Shown one piece after another: positions 1-8,312 of a DNA stretch of 48,177 bases. The stretch is from Verrucomicrobiales bacterium (GTDB taxonomy: Bacteria > Verrucomicrobiota > Verrucomicrobiia > Limisphaerales > UBA9464). The stretch lies in NCBI GenBank assembly GCA_027490985.1, contig JAIXXC010000215.1, positions 1 through 48,177 of the forward strand, in the 5' to 3' direction. The position numbers and the translations under genes were made by a program. Numbering within the stretch: the stretch's first letter is position 1; each line of letters begins with the position of its first letter. The notes beneath the pieces were generated by a model. The model was not told the DNA's origin, did no database searches, and saw nothing but the letters and a program-made list of their open reading frames with translations.

Positions 1-104
1 GATCCCACTTCCGATCCCGACGTCAATCCCCTGAACGCCAGGAGGGTCGCGAGAGCGACCCAGACCCGGAGCGGGCGGAAAACAGCCTGGAACCTGAGCG
101 TCAT
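1..104 (-). CDS. N-terminal fragment of an exported protein (runs off the left edge)
   Basis: An ATG at position 104 on the minus strand opens a frame of 34 codons that stays open to the window edge. The translation begins MTLRFQAVFRPLRV and continues VWVALATLLAF, a basic N-terminus followed by a hydrophobic core. This is what a Sec signal peptide looks like. The gene lies 130 bases downstream of the uvrA stop on the same strand. Nothing of the mature protein is visible, so no function can be given. It could be a chance frame, but the codon bias and signal-like start favour a real gene. Confidence 0.5.
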   Translation of the reverse strand, partial: MTLRFQAVFRPLRVWVALATLLAFRGLTSGSEVG

Positions 105-234
105 CGGTAGCGGGAGAACGGGCCCCAACGCTCACCACCTCACCCGACGGGGTCAAGCCGATGCCACGGGCGGGCCCTATGGAACTCCATGAGCCACGCC
201 GGCGGCGAAGCCGGACCGGAGGCCGGGGACGCCG

Positions 235-3200
235 TCACACCGAACCCCGCAGGAACGGTGCAGTCCGGCTCTCGGCAACTCCCGCCACATGGTCGGGCGG
301 CCCGGCAGCCACGATCTGCCCCCCCTGATCACCCGACTCCGGCCCCAGATCGATCAACCAATCCACGCAGCGGAGCAATTCGATGTGGTGCTCGATGAGA
401 ACCACCGAGTGTCCCTGATCCACCAACCGTTGGAACACCCTCAGCAGGATCCGGACATCCTCGAGGTGCAGACCCGTGGTGGGCTCATCGAAGAGAAACA
501 GCGTCGGTTTGAACGCGGGAATTCCGGAAACCGCCGGGTCGGAACGGCGTCGACCGGCCGACGGTGGAGCCGAAGGCGTGTCCTGCCGGGCCGCGGCCGG
601 CGTGAGAGCGAGGTGGCTGACGAGCTTGAGGCGCTGACTCTCACCCCCGGAGAGCGTATTGAGCGGTTGACCCAACCGGAGGTACCCCAGCCCCACCTCG
701 GTGAGCAGCGCCAGCTTGGCCATCGCCCTGCGGGCCGGCTTGGAATCGGGAAACGCCGCCAAAAACTGCACGGCCTCTTCGGCGGTGGCCTCGAGGATGT
801 CGGAGATGGACAGCGCCTTGAGTCCCGACTCTTCCGGCGGAGCCACCTTCACCGCGGCCACCCGCGCCTGATACCGTCGTCCCCCACACGCGGCACACCG
901 GATCAACACGTCGCTGAGGAACTGCATCTCGATCTTCTCGAAGCCGGCCCCGCGGCAGGTCTCACACTGGCCCCGCTTCGAATTGAAACTGAAACACCCC
1001 GCCGGAAGCTCATTCGCCACCGCCTCCGGACTGGCCGCATAGAAGTCCCGGATGTCGTCGAACGCGCCGATGTACACGGCCGGATTGGACCGCGGCGTAC
1101 GTCCCAGCAACGACTGATCCACCAGCACCACCGCGCCGAGATGTTCGGCTCCCTCCAACTCGGCGGCCTGCAAGGCGGTCTGAGCCTCCCCGATGGACTC
1201 GCTGTCCACTTCATCCTCCAAGGCCGCGGTCGGATCGCCGGAATGGAGACGCGCCTCCAGCAGCGGCAGGAGGATCTCGCGGATCAACGTGGTCTTGCCC
1301 GATCCACTCACCCCGCTGATGCCCACCAGGCGCCCCAGCGGCACCGTCACGGTGAGATCCTTGAGGCAATGAGCCGTGGCATGGCGCAACACCAGACACG
1401 GAACGATGGCGAGATATCCGACTTTCGGCAGCGCCTCCCGAAGGACGGTGGCCTCGGAATTTGCCGCGGCACCGCGAGCGGATCGCCCTCGCTCAGGGGC
1501 GGCACCGATCCGGGGCAAGGGCACGGGTCGCTGACGCGACTCGCCCACGAGACGCCGGCCGAAGAGGTAATCGCCCGTGAGCGATCCCGAGGCCGACCGC
1601 AACTCCCTAGGAGAGCCCTGGAAGATCACTTCTCCGCCTCGGGCCCCCTGACCCGGGCCGATGTCGACGATCAGGTCGGCCGCGCGCATCACTTCGGGTT
1701 CATGCTCCACCACCACCACGGTGTTGCCGGCATCCCGGAGCGACTTGAGCACCCGGATCAACCGTTGGCTGTCCCGCGGATGCAAACCGACGCTGGGTTC
1801 ATCAAGCACGTAGAGGGTGTTGACGAGTCGTGTGCCCAGGCAGGTGGTGAGATTCACCCGCGCGGTCTCTCCCCCGCTCAAGGTGCGGGTGGTCCGGTCG
1901 AGCGTGAGGTAACCGAGACCCACCGATTCCAAATAGGCCAACCGCGCCTGCACCTCGCCCAAGACCAGTCCCACCGGATCGTTCGAGGACCGCATGAGGG
2001 TCGGGGCCGCGGTCTCCAGCAGGCGCAACGCCTCCCGCACCGGCAGACCGTAGAACCCGGCCAGATCCAACGCGTCCGGATGCCCCGGAGGGGTCCAGCG
2101 GAACGCCAGCGACTCGGGCCGCAGACGCCTCCCCTGGCACTCGCCACAGGTCTGGTAACTGCGATACCGGGACAGGAGCACCCGGACGTGCATCTTGTAG
2201 GCCTTGCTTTCCAGCCAACGGAAATAGCCCTTCACCCCATACCACTTGTTGGGCCAGGACTGCTCTGGATCTTTGGGATCGTAGTCGGGCTCACCGTCCA
2301 TCACCCAGCGTTGATGGGCCTCGGACAACTCCCGGAACGGCACCCGGGTCGGAACCCCGGCGCTGCGGACCTTGCGCATCATGTCCTGCTGACACTCGAC
2401 GCCCATCCCCGTCTGCCATGGCTTGACCACTCCGCCCTCGAGGGACTTGGAGGTGTCGGGGATCGCAAGGGTGGGATCGATGGAGATGATGCGCCCGAAT
2501 CCCTTGCAAGCCGGACAAGCACCCAACGGATGGTTGAACGAAAACAACGCCGGCTTGGCTTCCGGCGCGTCGAGGTCACACGCCGCACAATGGAGGCGCT
2601 GCGAAAACGGGCGAGGCGCCGAGGCGGCGGGTGCGCGGAACTCCCAGACGGTCAGGTGCCCTTGGCCGAATCGATACGCGGTCTCGCAGGCCTCGCGGAA
2701 CCGGGCGCGCTGCGCCGACTCCAAGCGCAACCGGTCGGCCACCACCCGGATCGTCTGTCCGACCGACCCGACCCGGTCGCCAGCCTCTTCCAGACGCACC
2801 ACCTGACCGTCGATGAGGATTCTCTGGAACCCCTGTTGGGTCATCAATCGGAACTGCTCAGACACCGCCATCTTGTCGGACAACGGCAGATCGAAAGTCA
2901 CCAGCACCTCGGGGGCTCCGTCACCCGCCTCGAAGCGCTGAAGGACCGTCTGCCAGACGCGGTCGGGCGGTTCGGCTTGGACGGACTGTCCGCACTGGCG
3001 GCAATGCGGCCGGGCCAAGTGGGGCCACACGACCTTCATGTGGTCGCAGATCTCCGTCATCGTCCCCACGGTGCTCCGCGTGGAGCGGACCGCGTTGCAT
3101 TGCTCGATGGCGATGGCCGGAGGGATGTTCTCGATCCGGTCGACCGCCGGTTTGTCCATGCGGTCGAAGAACTGGCGGGCGTAGGGAGAAAAGGTCTCGA

Positions 3201-3435
3201 TGTACCGCCGCTGTCCTTCGGCGTAGAGCGTGTCGAAGGCCAGGGAACTCTTGCCCGACCCGCTGAGGCCGGTGAACACGATCCATCGACCCAGGGGCAG
3301 ATCGAGATCGAAGCCCTTGAGGTTGTTCTGACGCACGCCCCGCAACCGGATGACTCCGGCGGCGGGGGCGACCGCATCGTCGACCGCGGGAGGCGGCGAC
3401 ACCGAGCGGGGGGATTTCGAACCGGATCCGTTCAT
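235..3435 (-). CDS. uvrA: UvrA-type excinuclease ABC subunit A
   Basis: DNA damage recognition ATPase of nucleotide excision repair; with UvrB it loads onto lesions. The protein has 1066 residues from the ATG at 3435 (a TTG 12 bases upstream is also in frame), longer than the usual 940 or so. Visible in order: Walker A GLSGSGKSS (about 56-64), zinc module C283-x2-C to C307-x2-C310, signature LSGGETARV (519), Walker B LYVLDEPSVGLH, second Walker A GVSGSGKTT (708), zinc module C824-x2-C to C847-x2-C850, signature LSGGESQRL (928), Walker B LFLFDEPTTGLH. Extra length comes from a polar linker at about 630-665 and an Arg/Ser/Pro-rich insert at about 946-974 between signature and Walker B, plus a tail of about 27 residues at the N-terminus. 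The N-terminal interaction region (AIEQCNAVRSTRSTVGT) differs from canonical UvrA (QKSTSHNPRSTVGT), so this may be a divergent paralogue and not the housekeeping copy. ndk lies 80 bases upstream on the same strand. Confidence 0.9.
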   Translation of the reverse strand: MNGSGSKSPRSVSPPPAVDDAVAPAAGVIRLRGVRQNNLKGFDLDLPLGRWIVFTGLSGSGKSSLAFDTLYAEGQRRYIETFSPYARQFFDRMDKPAVDRIENIPPAIAIEQCNAVRSTRSTVGTMTEICDHMKVVWPHLARPHCRQCGQSVQAEPPDRVWQTVLQRFEAGDGAPEVLVTFDLPLSDKMAVSEQFRLMTQQGFQRILIDGQVVRLEEAGDRVGSVGQTIRVVADRLRLESAQRARFREACETAYRFGQGHLTVWEFRAPAASAPRPFSQRLHCAACDLDAPEAKPALFSFNHPLGACPACKGFGRIISIDPTLAIPDTSKSLEGGVVKPWQTGMGVECQQDMMRKVRSAGVPTRVPFRELSEAHQRWVMDGEPDYDPKDPEQSWPNKWYGVKGYFRWLESKAYKMHVRVLLSRYRSYQTCGECQGRRLRPESLAFRWTPPGHPDALDLAGFYGLPVREALRLLETAAPTLMRSSNDPVGLVLGEVQARLAYLESVGLGYLTLDRTTRTLSGGETARVNLTTCLGTRLVNTLYVLDEPSVGLHPRDSQRLIRVLKSLRDAGNTVVVVEHEPEVMRAADLIVDIGPGQGARGGEVIFQGSPRELRSASGSLTGDYLFGRRLVGESRQRPVPLPRIGAAPERGRSARGAAANSEATVLREALPKVGYLAIVPCLVLRHATAHCLKDLTVTVPLGRLVGISGVSGSGKTTLIREILLPLLEARLHSGDPTAALEDEVDSESIGEAQTALQAAELEGAEHLGAVVLVDQSLLGRTPRSNPAVYIGAFDDIRDFYAASPEAVANELPAGCFSFNSKRGQCETCRGAGFEKIEMQFLSDVLIRCAACGGRRYQARVAAVKVAPPEESGLKALSISDILEATAEEAVQFLAAFPDSKPARRAMAKLALLTEVGLGYLRLGQPLNTLSGGESQRLKLVSHLALTPAAARQDTPSAPPSAGRRRSDPAVSGIPAFKPTLFLFDEPTTGLHLEDVRILLRVFQRLVDQGHSVVLIEHHIELLRCVDWLIDLGPESGDQGGQIVAAGPPDHVAGVAESRTAPFLRGSV

Positions 3436-3515
3436 CAAGGCGGCCAACCTATGACCGCACTTCGGCGAGTCAATCCGCAGAACACCCCGGGATGTTCGGA
3501 CCGTAAACCGGCCGC

Positions 3516-3932
3516 TCAGGCCGGGATCTCGTCGGCGCGGAAGAAGCGCTTCACTTCGATCTCGGCGTTCTCCACCGAATCGGAGGCGTGGGCGATGTTG
3601 TGCATGTTGGTCTCACCGAGGTCGCCACGGATGGTCCCCTTGGCCGCCTTGCGGCTGTCGGTGGGGCCCAGGAGATCACGCACCGTCACCACCGCATTGT
3701 CGCCCGTCAGGATGAGCGCCAGCACCGGGGCCGACTTCATGAATTGGACGATCTCGGGGAAGAACGGCTTGTCGGTCAGGTGCGAGTAGTGCTCCGACAG
3801 AAGGGCGTCGGTCAACCGCAGGACCTTGGCGGCCTGGATCCGGAGGCCCGCCTTCTGAAAACGGCCAATCACCTCGCCGGCGAGGTTCTTTTGCATGCAA
3901 TCCGGCTTACAGAGAATCAACGTACGTTCCAT
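3516..3932 (-). CDS. ndk: Nucleoside diphosphate kinase
   Basis: Transfers the gamma phosphate of ATP to NDPs through a phosphohistidine, balancing cytoplasmic NTP and dNTP pools. The 138-residue length is normal for the family. The start MERTLILCKPD is the canonical Ndk opening, so the ATG at 3932 is preferred over an in-frame GTG at 3941. Visible family features are GEVIGRFQKAGL, the nucleotide-binding RGDLG and the active-site histidine in NIAHASDS (usually NxxHGSDS). The Gly to Ala change next to the catalytic His is conservative. It lies upstream of uvrA on the same strand with an 80-base gap, so cotranscription is possible. Confidence 0.95.
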   Translation of the reverse strand: MERTLILCKPDCMQKNLAGEVIGRFQKAGLRIQAAKVLRLTDALLSEHYSHLTDKPFFPEIVQFMKSAPVLALILTGDNAVVTVRDLLGPTDSRKAAKGTIRGDLGETNMHNIAHASDSVENAEIEVKRFFRADEIPA

Positions 3933-4031
3933 GAGCCGCACAGGTTATCCCAATCGGCCGATCAAGTCCACGAAAGGCCAATCACGAACGGGAAACCACC
4001 ACCCCGGCGGCGCAGGCCCGGCCCCGGGGCA

Positions 4032-5864
4032 TCAGCCCTGCTTTTGGCGGGCGATCCATCGGTCGATGCGCCGCTCGAGCACATCCAGCGGGAGCGCGCC
4101 TTTCTCGAGCACCGCATCATGGAAAGCACGGAGGTCGAACTTCGCCCCCAACTCCCGCTCGGCCCGTCGGCGCAATTCCTGGATCTTCAACTCGCCCATC
4201 TTGTAGGCCAGCGCCTGACCGGGCCAGACGAGGTACCGATCGATCTCCACGACGATGTCGTGCTCGCTCTTGCTGGAATTGGCTTTGAAGAACTCGATCG
4301 CCTTCTGACGGCTCCATCCCAGCGAATGCATGCCGGTGTCCACCACCAAGCGGACCGCCCGCCACATCTCATAGGTGAGCTGACCGAACTTGCTGTACGG
4401 GTCCTGATACAATCCCAGGGCCGACCCCAGACTCTCCGAATACAACGCCCAACCTTCGACGAACACCGTGGTCTCCGAGTGCTTCTGGAACTCCGGGACT
4501 CCTTCGAGTTCCTGCGACAGCGCGATCTGAAGGTGGTGTCCGGGAACGGCCTAGTGGACCGTGAGGGCTTCCATCTCCCACTTGGGGCGGGTGTTCAGGG
4601 CGTAGGTGTTGGCCACGAAATTGCCCGGCCGTCCAAAACTCCAGGCACCCGGCTGGTAGTAGGCCGTGGTTTGGGATTTCTCGGCATAGCTGGGCACCGG
4701 CACCACCCCGTAGGGCAGTCGCGGCAGGCGACCGAACAGTCGGGGCAATTCGCCATCGATGCGCTTGGAGATGTCGCGGTATCCCGCCAGCAATCCGGCC
4801 GGGGTCTCGTAGAAGAACCGGGGATCGGTGCGCAGGAAAACGAGGAATTCGGCGAATGAACCCTTGAACCCCGACTTGCGCATCGTGGTCTCCATCTCGG
4901 CTCGGATGCGAGCCACCTCGGCCAAACCGATCTCGTGGATCTCCCTCGGGGTCTTCGAAGTCGTGGTCGCCCCCCGCACCGCATGCGCATACCAGTCGAC
5001 CCCGTCGGGAAGCTCCGAACAGGCGATCGAGGTGCGGGCCTTCGGCAGATATTCCTCGACCAGGAAGCGGTGGAGTTCGCGGAAAGCCGGCTCGATTCCC
5101 TGGGCGATGGCCGCCCGAGCAGCCGCCTGCAGGCGAAGGCGATCGGCCTCCGGCAGACTGGAAGGCATGTCGGCGAACCGCCGGTACAAAGGGCTCTTGG
5201 ACACGTCCTCGGGGACCTGATTGAGCACCTGCTGCGGCACATCGCGCAGGGTGATGGCCGGAGGGGTCAGCCCCCGCTTCAGTCCCTCGCGCATCAGGTC
5301 GAGGTTCTGACGGATCCACACCGGGGCGCGCTCAAGACGGCTCACCATGTCCTGATAATCCGCCACCGTATTCCCGGGCATGATGAACAAGGTCTGCGCC
5401 ACCGCCTGTTGCACGCCGCCCATTTGATTCATGGGCATGAACTCCGCAGGAAAGCGGTTTCCCTCCGCTTCGCGCCGCAACTGACGCCCCAGAAGATCCC
5501 ACCACAGGGCGTCCTCTTCGGAGAGTCTCGACGGATCGAACGAGGCGACCACCGCAAGGGCCCGGCTCACCTCCGCCTTGCGGCGGGTGATCGCGCCGAT
5601 CGAAGCATCCGGCCATCGATCATTGAACCCCTTGAAACCCGAGTAGGTCGCCGCATCGGGTGATTCCTGCATGAGGTACGACCAGTGCAGGTCGAAGAAC
5701 CGCCGCAACCGCGCCGCCTCGGATTCCGCAGCCACCGGTCGTGCGAGGGCCTGATACTCGCGGGTCCACTGTTCGGGAGTCCGATCGGCGCCCGACACCG
5801 GGATCCCAACACGGGCGATGGCGGCGGCCGTCACCCACGCCCCCAACATGGCTCGCGACAACAT
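4032..5864 (-). pseudogene. DUF885 family metallohydrolase interrupted by an in-frame amber codon
   Basis: Read through one TAG, the frame gives 610 residues, the normal DUF885 length. It starts with a probable signal peptide (MLSRAMLGAWVTAAAIA). The first part (4551-5864) ends KWEMEALTVH; the amber codon sits at 4551-4553; the frame continues without shift as AVPGHHLQIALSQELEGVP, then FVEGWALYSESLG, RYLVWPGQALAYKMGE and a basic C-terminus. DUF885 proteins are predicted exported peptidases or hydrolases with a conserved HEAxPGHH zinc motif. Here the codon for the motif glutamate (GAG expected) is TAG, a one-base difference at position 4553. The upstream product would lack the PGHH histidines and everything after. 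The downstream piece has no good start of its own (GTG at 4466 only). A recent nonsense mutation or a sequencing error is most likely. TAG is an ordinary stop elsewhere in the window (bcp), which argues against general suppression. Gene identity is secure; its functional state is not. Confidence 0.85.
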
Positions 5865-5971
5865 GGACTACAGGCTCGGGGTTTGGGTCTCCGAGGAAAG
5901 CCTGAAATCGACCTCCGAAAAGCCCCACTTCTGGAGTTTCCAGCCGCCCCCCCTTGGGGCAGCGTCGTTCC

Positions 5972-6910
5972 ATGATGACCCGTCGGGATTTTCTCCGCAC
6001 GACGACCGGGGCCACCGCCCTCGCCGCCGGTCTCCCGCTGGGGTGTCGTCACGCCCCCGCTCCTGGGGGCATCCTCGACACGCACACGCATTTCTACGAT
6101 CCGACCCGTCGCCAGGGTGTGCCGTGGCCTCCCAAGGACGATGCCGTGTTGTACCGGCGGGTGCTGCCCCGAGACTTCCGCGCCTTGGCCGAACCCCTGG
6201 GCATCAGCGGAACCGTGGTGGTCGAAGCCAGCCCCTGGGAAGAAGACAACCAATGGATTCTCGATCTGGCGGCCCAGGACCCGTTTCTGCTGGGGCTCAT
6301 CGGCCACCTGAAGCCGGGCCGGCCGGGTTTTCGAGACCACCTGCTCCGCTACGCCGCCCACCGCCGGTTCCGCGGCATCCGGACCGGGGGGTGGAACGGC
6401 GGACTCCCCCTCGATGATCCCGCCTGGAAGCGCGACGTGGGTCTCCTGGCCGATCTGGACCTCGGCATGGACCTGCTGATCGCCGCCGAGCAATTCCCCG
6501 AAGCGGTCCGCATCGCAGAGTCTTTCCCCAGCCTGCGCATCGTCATCGACCACTGCTGCAACGTGCCCGTGCGCACCCCGCTGCCCGACGCCTGGATCGC
6601 CGGGGTTCGCGCGGCGCGCCGGCATCAAAACCTGGTGATGAAGGTCTCCGGACTGGTCGAAGGCACCGGTCGCGCCGACGGCACGGCACCCCGCGAGGTC
6701 GGGGCCTACCGGTTCATCCTCGACCCGATCGCCGACGCCTTCGGCGAGGACCGCATGGTCTTCGGCAGCAATTGGCCGGTCAGCGAACGGTTCGCTCCCC
6801 TGCCGACCGTCGTGGGCATCGTGGACGACTATTTCAGCGCCCACGGAGCCACCGCCCGCGCCAAGTTCTTCACCCTCAACGCCCGGCGCTGGTATCTCGG
6901 TGCCGCCTGA
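5972..6910 (+). CDS. Exported TIM-barrel amidohydrolase (Amidohydro_2 type)
   Basis: A 312-residue protein of the amidohydrolase superfamily, similar to 2-pyrone-4,6-dicarboxylate lactonase and fuconolactonase-type enzymes. The N-terminus MMTRRDFLRTTTGATALAAG is a twin-arginine signal; LPLGC after it could be a loose lipobox. Metal-site features are ILDTHTHFYDP (HxH), GLIGHLKPG, VIDHCCN and the late MVFGSNWPVS. ATG at 5972 is preferred because the Tat motif starts there; an in-frame TTG at 5954 would add six residues. The substrate is unknown; lactone or cyclic-ester hydrolysis in the periplasm is inferred from the family. It is divergent from the DUF885 gene (107-base gap) and 37 bases upstream of a second amidohydrolase, so the two probably form an operon. 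Confidence 0.85.
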   Translation: MMTRRDFLRTTTGATALAAGLPLGCRHAPAPGGILDTHTHFYDPTRRQGVPWPPKDDAVLYRRVLPRDFRALAEPLGISGTVVVEASPWEEDNQWILDLAAQDPFLLGLIGHLKPGRPGFRDHLLRYAAHRRFRGIRTGGWNGGLPLDDPAWKRDVGLLADLDLGMDLLIAAEQFPEAVRIAESFPSLRIVIDHCCNVPVRTPLPDAWIAGVRAARRHQNLVMKVSGLVEGTGRADGTAPREVGAYRFILDPIADAFGEDRMVFGSNWPVSERFAPLPTVVGIVDDYFSAHGATARAKFFTLNARRWYLGAA

Positions 6911-6947
6911 ACCGTCGCACTCTCCCCCGACTTCCGGATATCCCCGC

Positions 6948-8255
6948 ATGAACCCCCTGATTCTCTCCGTCGGATTGGTCGCCAGTCTGCTGACAGCCCA
7001 GGCCGCATCGCTGCTGCTGAAAGAGGGATGGATCTTCACCGCTTCCGGCCCGATCCAGACCAACGCCTCGATCCTCATCCGCGATGGCCGCATCGAAAAG
7101 ATCGGCACCGGCCTCACCGACACCGCCGACGCTGTCGTCGAATTGAAAGGCCAACGGGTCTTTCCCGGTCTGATCGCCCCGACCACGGTGCTGGGCCTGC
7201 TCGAGATCGACGCCCTCCGGGCCACCCGCGACACCACCGAGGTGGGCGACTACTCGGCCGATGTCAGCGCCTGGATCGCCGTCAACCCGGACAGCGAATT
7301 GATCCCGGTGGCGCGGGCCAACGGCTATACCCACGCGCACGTGATCCCCGCCGGGGGCACCGTCTCCGGATTCAGCGGTCTGATCCAACTCGACGGCTGG
7401 ACCATCGAGGATCTCGCCGTCGAGAAGCAGGTCGCCCTCCACCTCCACTGGCCCGGTTTCGGACTGGATACGACGCCCCGTCCCCCCGGCAAGGAGGGCG
7501 GCCCTTCCCTCGAAGATCAGGTCCGAGATCGCGACCGGAAATTGCGGGAGATCGACTCCTTCTTCACCGAAGCGGCCGCCTACGCGGAGGCCAAGAAGGC
7601 CGCCCGTGACGGGTTCCGGATCGTCCCGGCCTGGGAGGCCATGCTGCCCGTGGTCCGCAAGGAGCGCCCGCTGTGGATCCACGCCAATGAAACGCGGGCC
7701 ATCCGATCCGCGGCCGAATGGTCCGTGCGCCGCGGCTTCAAGGCGGTGATCGCCGGCGGACGGGATGCCTGGCGCGAGGCCGGGTACCTCGCCGAACACC
7801 GCATTCCCGTGGCTTACGAACATGTGTTCACCCAGCCCATCCGCGACACCGACCCGTATGACGTCCATTACTCGGCGCCTGCGGTGCTGTCCAAGGCCGG
7901 GGTGCTTGTCGCCTTCAGCGAAGGCACCGACCAGTTCGGGGCCAGCAACATCCGCAACATCCCGTATTCGGCCGCACAGGCCCGGGCATTCGGCCTGCCC
8001 TATGACGAGGCCGTTCGCGGATTGACCCTGAACGCCGCCCGCATGCTGGGGGTCGCCGATCGCGTGGGATCCCTCGAACCGGGCAAAGACGCCACCCTCG
8101 TCGTCACCGATGGAGACATCCTCGATCTCAAATCCCAGGTCCGCCGGATGTGGATCCGGGGCCGGGAAGTGAATCTCTCCTCGCGTCACACCCGACTGTA
8201 CGAAAAATACCGCAAGCGCCCCTCGCCTCAACCGGCACCCCCGGGCGGGCGCTGA
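6948..8255 (+). CDS. Exported amidohydrolase-like protein, first metal motif absent
   Basis: 435 residues from the ATG at 6948, with a Sec signal (MNPLILSVGLVASLLTAQA). The fold is recognisable as an imidazolonepropionase or dihydroorotase-like amidohydrolase: N-terminal beta sandwich ILIRDGRIEKIG, barrel entry VFPGLI, and the C-terminal GVADRVGSLEPGKDATLVV that closes the sandwich. The usual HxH after PGLI is replaced by APTTVLGLLEI. Later candidate ligands are WIHANETRA, YEHVF and FSEGTD. Family members with this pattern exist in exported paralogues, but with HxH missing the metal chemistry must differ from canonical amidohydrolases or be lost. It follows the Amidohydro_2 gene closely. An in-frame GTG at 6900 overlaps that gene and would bury the signal peptide, so it was not chosen. 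Confidence 0.8.
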   Translation: MNPLILSVGLVASLLTAQAASLLLKEGWIFTASGPIQTNASILIRDGRIEKIGTGLTDTADAVVELKGQRVFPGLIAPTTVLGLLEIDALRATRDTTEVGDYSADVSAWIAVNPDSELIPVARANGYTHAHVIPAGGTVSGFSGLIQLDGWTIEDLAVEKQVALHLHWPGFGLDTTPRPPGKEGGPSLEDQVRDRDRKLREIDSFFTEAAAYAEAKKAARDGFRIVPAWEAMLPVVRKERPLWIHANETRAIRSAAEWSVRRGFKAVIAGGRDAWREAGYLAEHRIPVAYEHVFTQPIRDTDPYDVHYSAPAVLSKAGVLVAFSEGTDQFGASNIRNIPYSAAQARAFGLPYDEAVRGLTLNAARMLGVADRVGSLEPGKDATLVVTDGDILDLKSQVRRMWIRGREVNLSSRHTRLYEKYRKRPSPQPAPPGGR

Positions 8256-8312
8256 GGTGGCTCGACGGAGGGCGTCCGGGGCCTCGGGAATCCGTGTTCA
8301 GGCCCCCTTCGA

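Noticed and set aside
289-3789. A 1166-codon open frame on the plus strand across uvrA and ndk
   Set aside because: It is antisense to two clear genes. Composition (His, Arg, Gly, Pro rich) and lack of domains fit a GC-rich shadow frame.
4551-4553. Pyrrolysine or selenocysteine-type recoding of the DUF885 amber codon
   Set aside because: The missing residue is a conserved Glu, no SECIS-like or PYLIS-like element is evident, and bcp ends in TAG.
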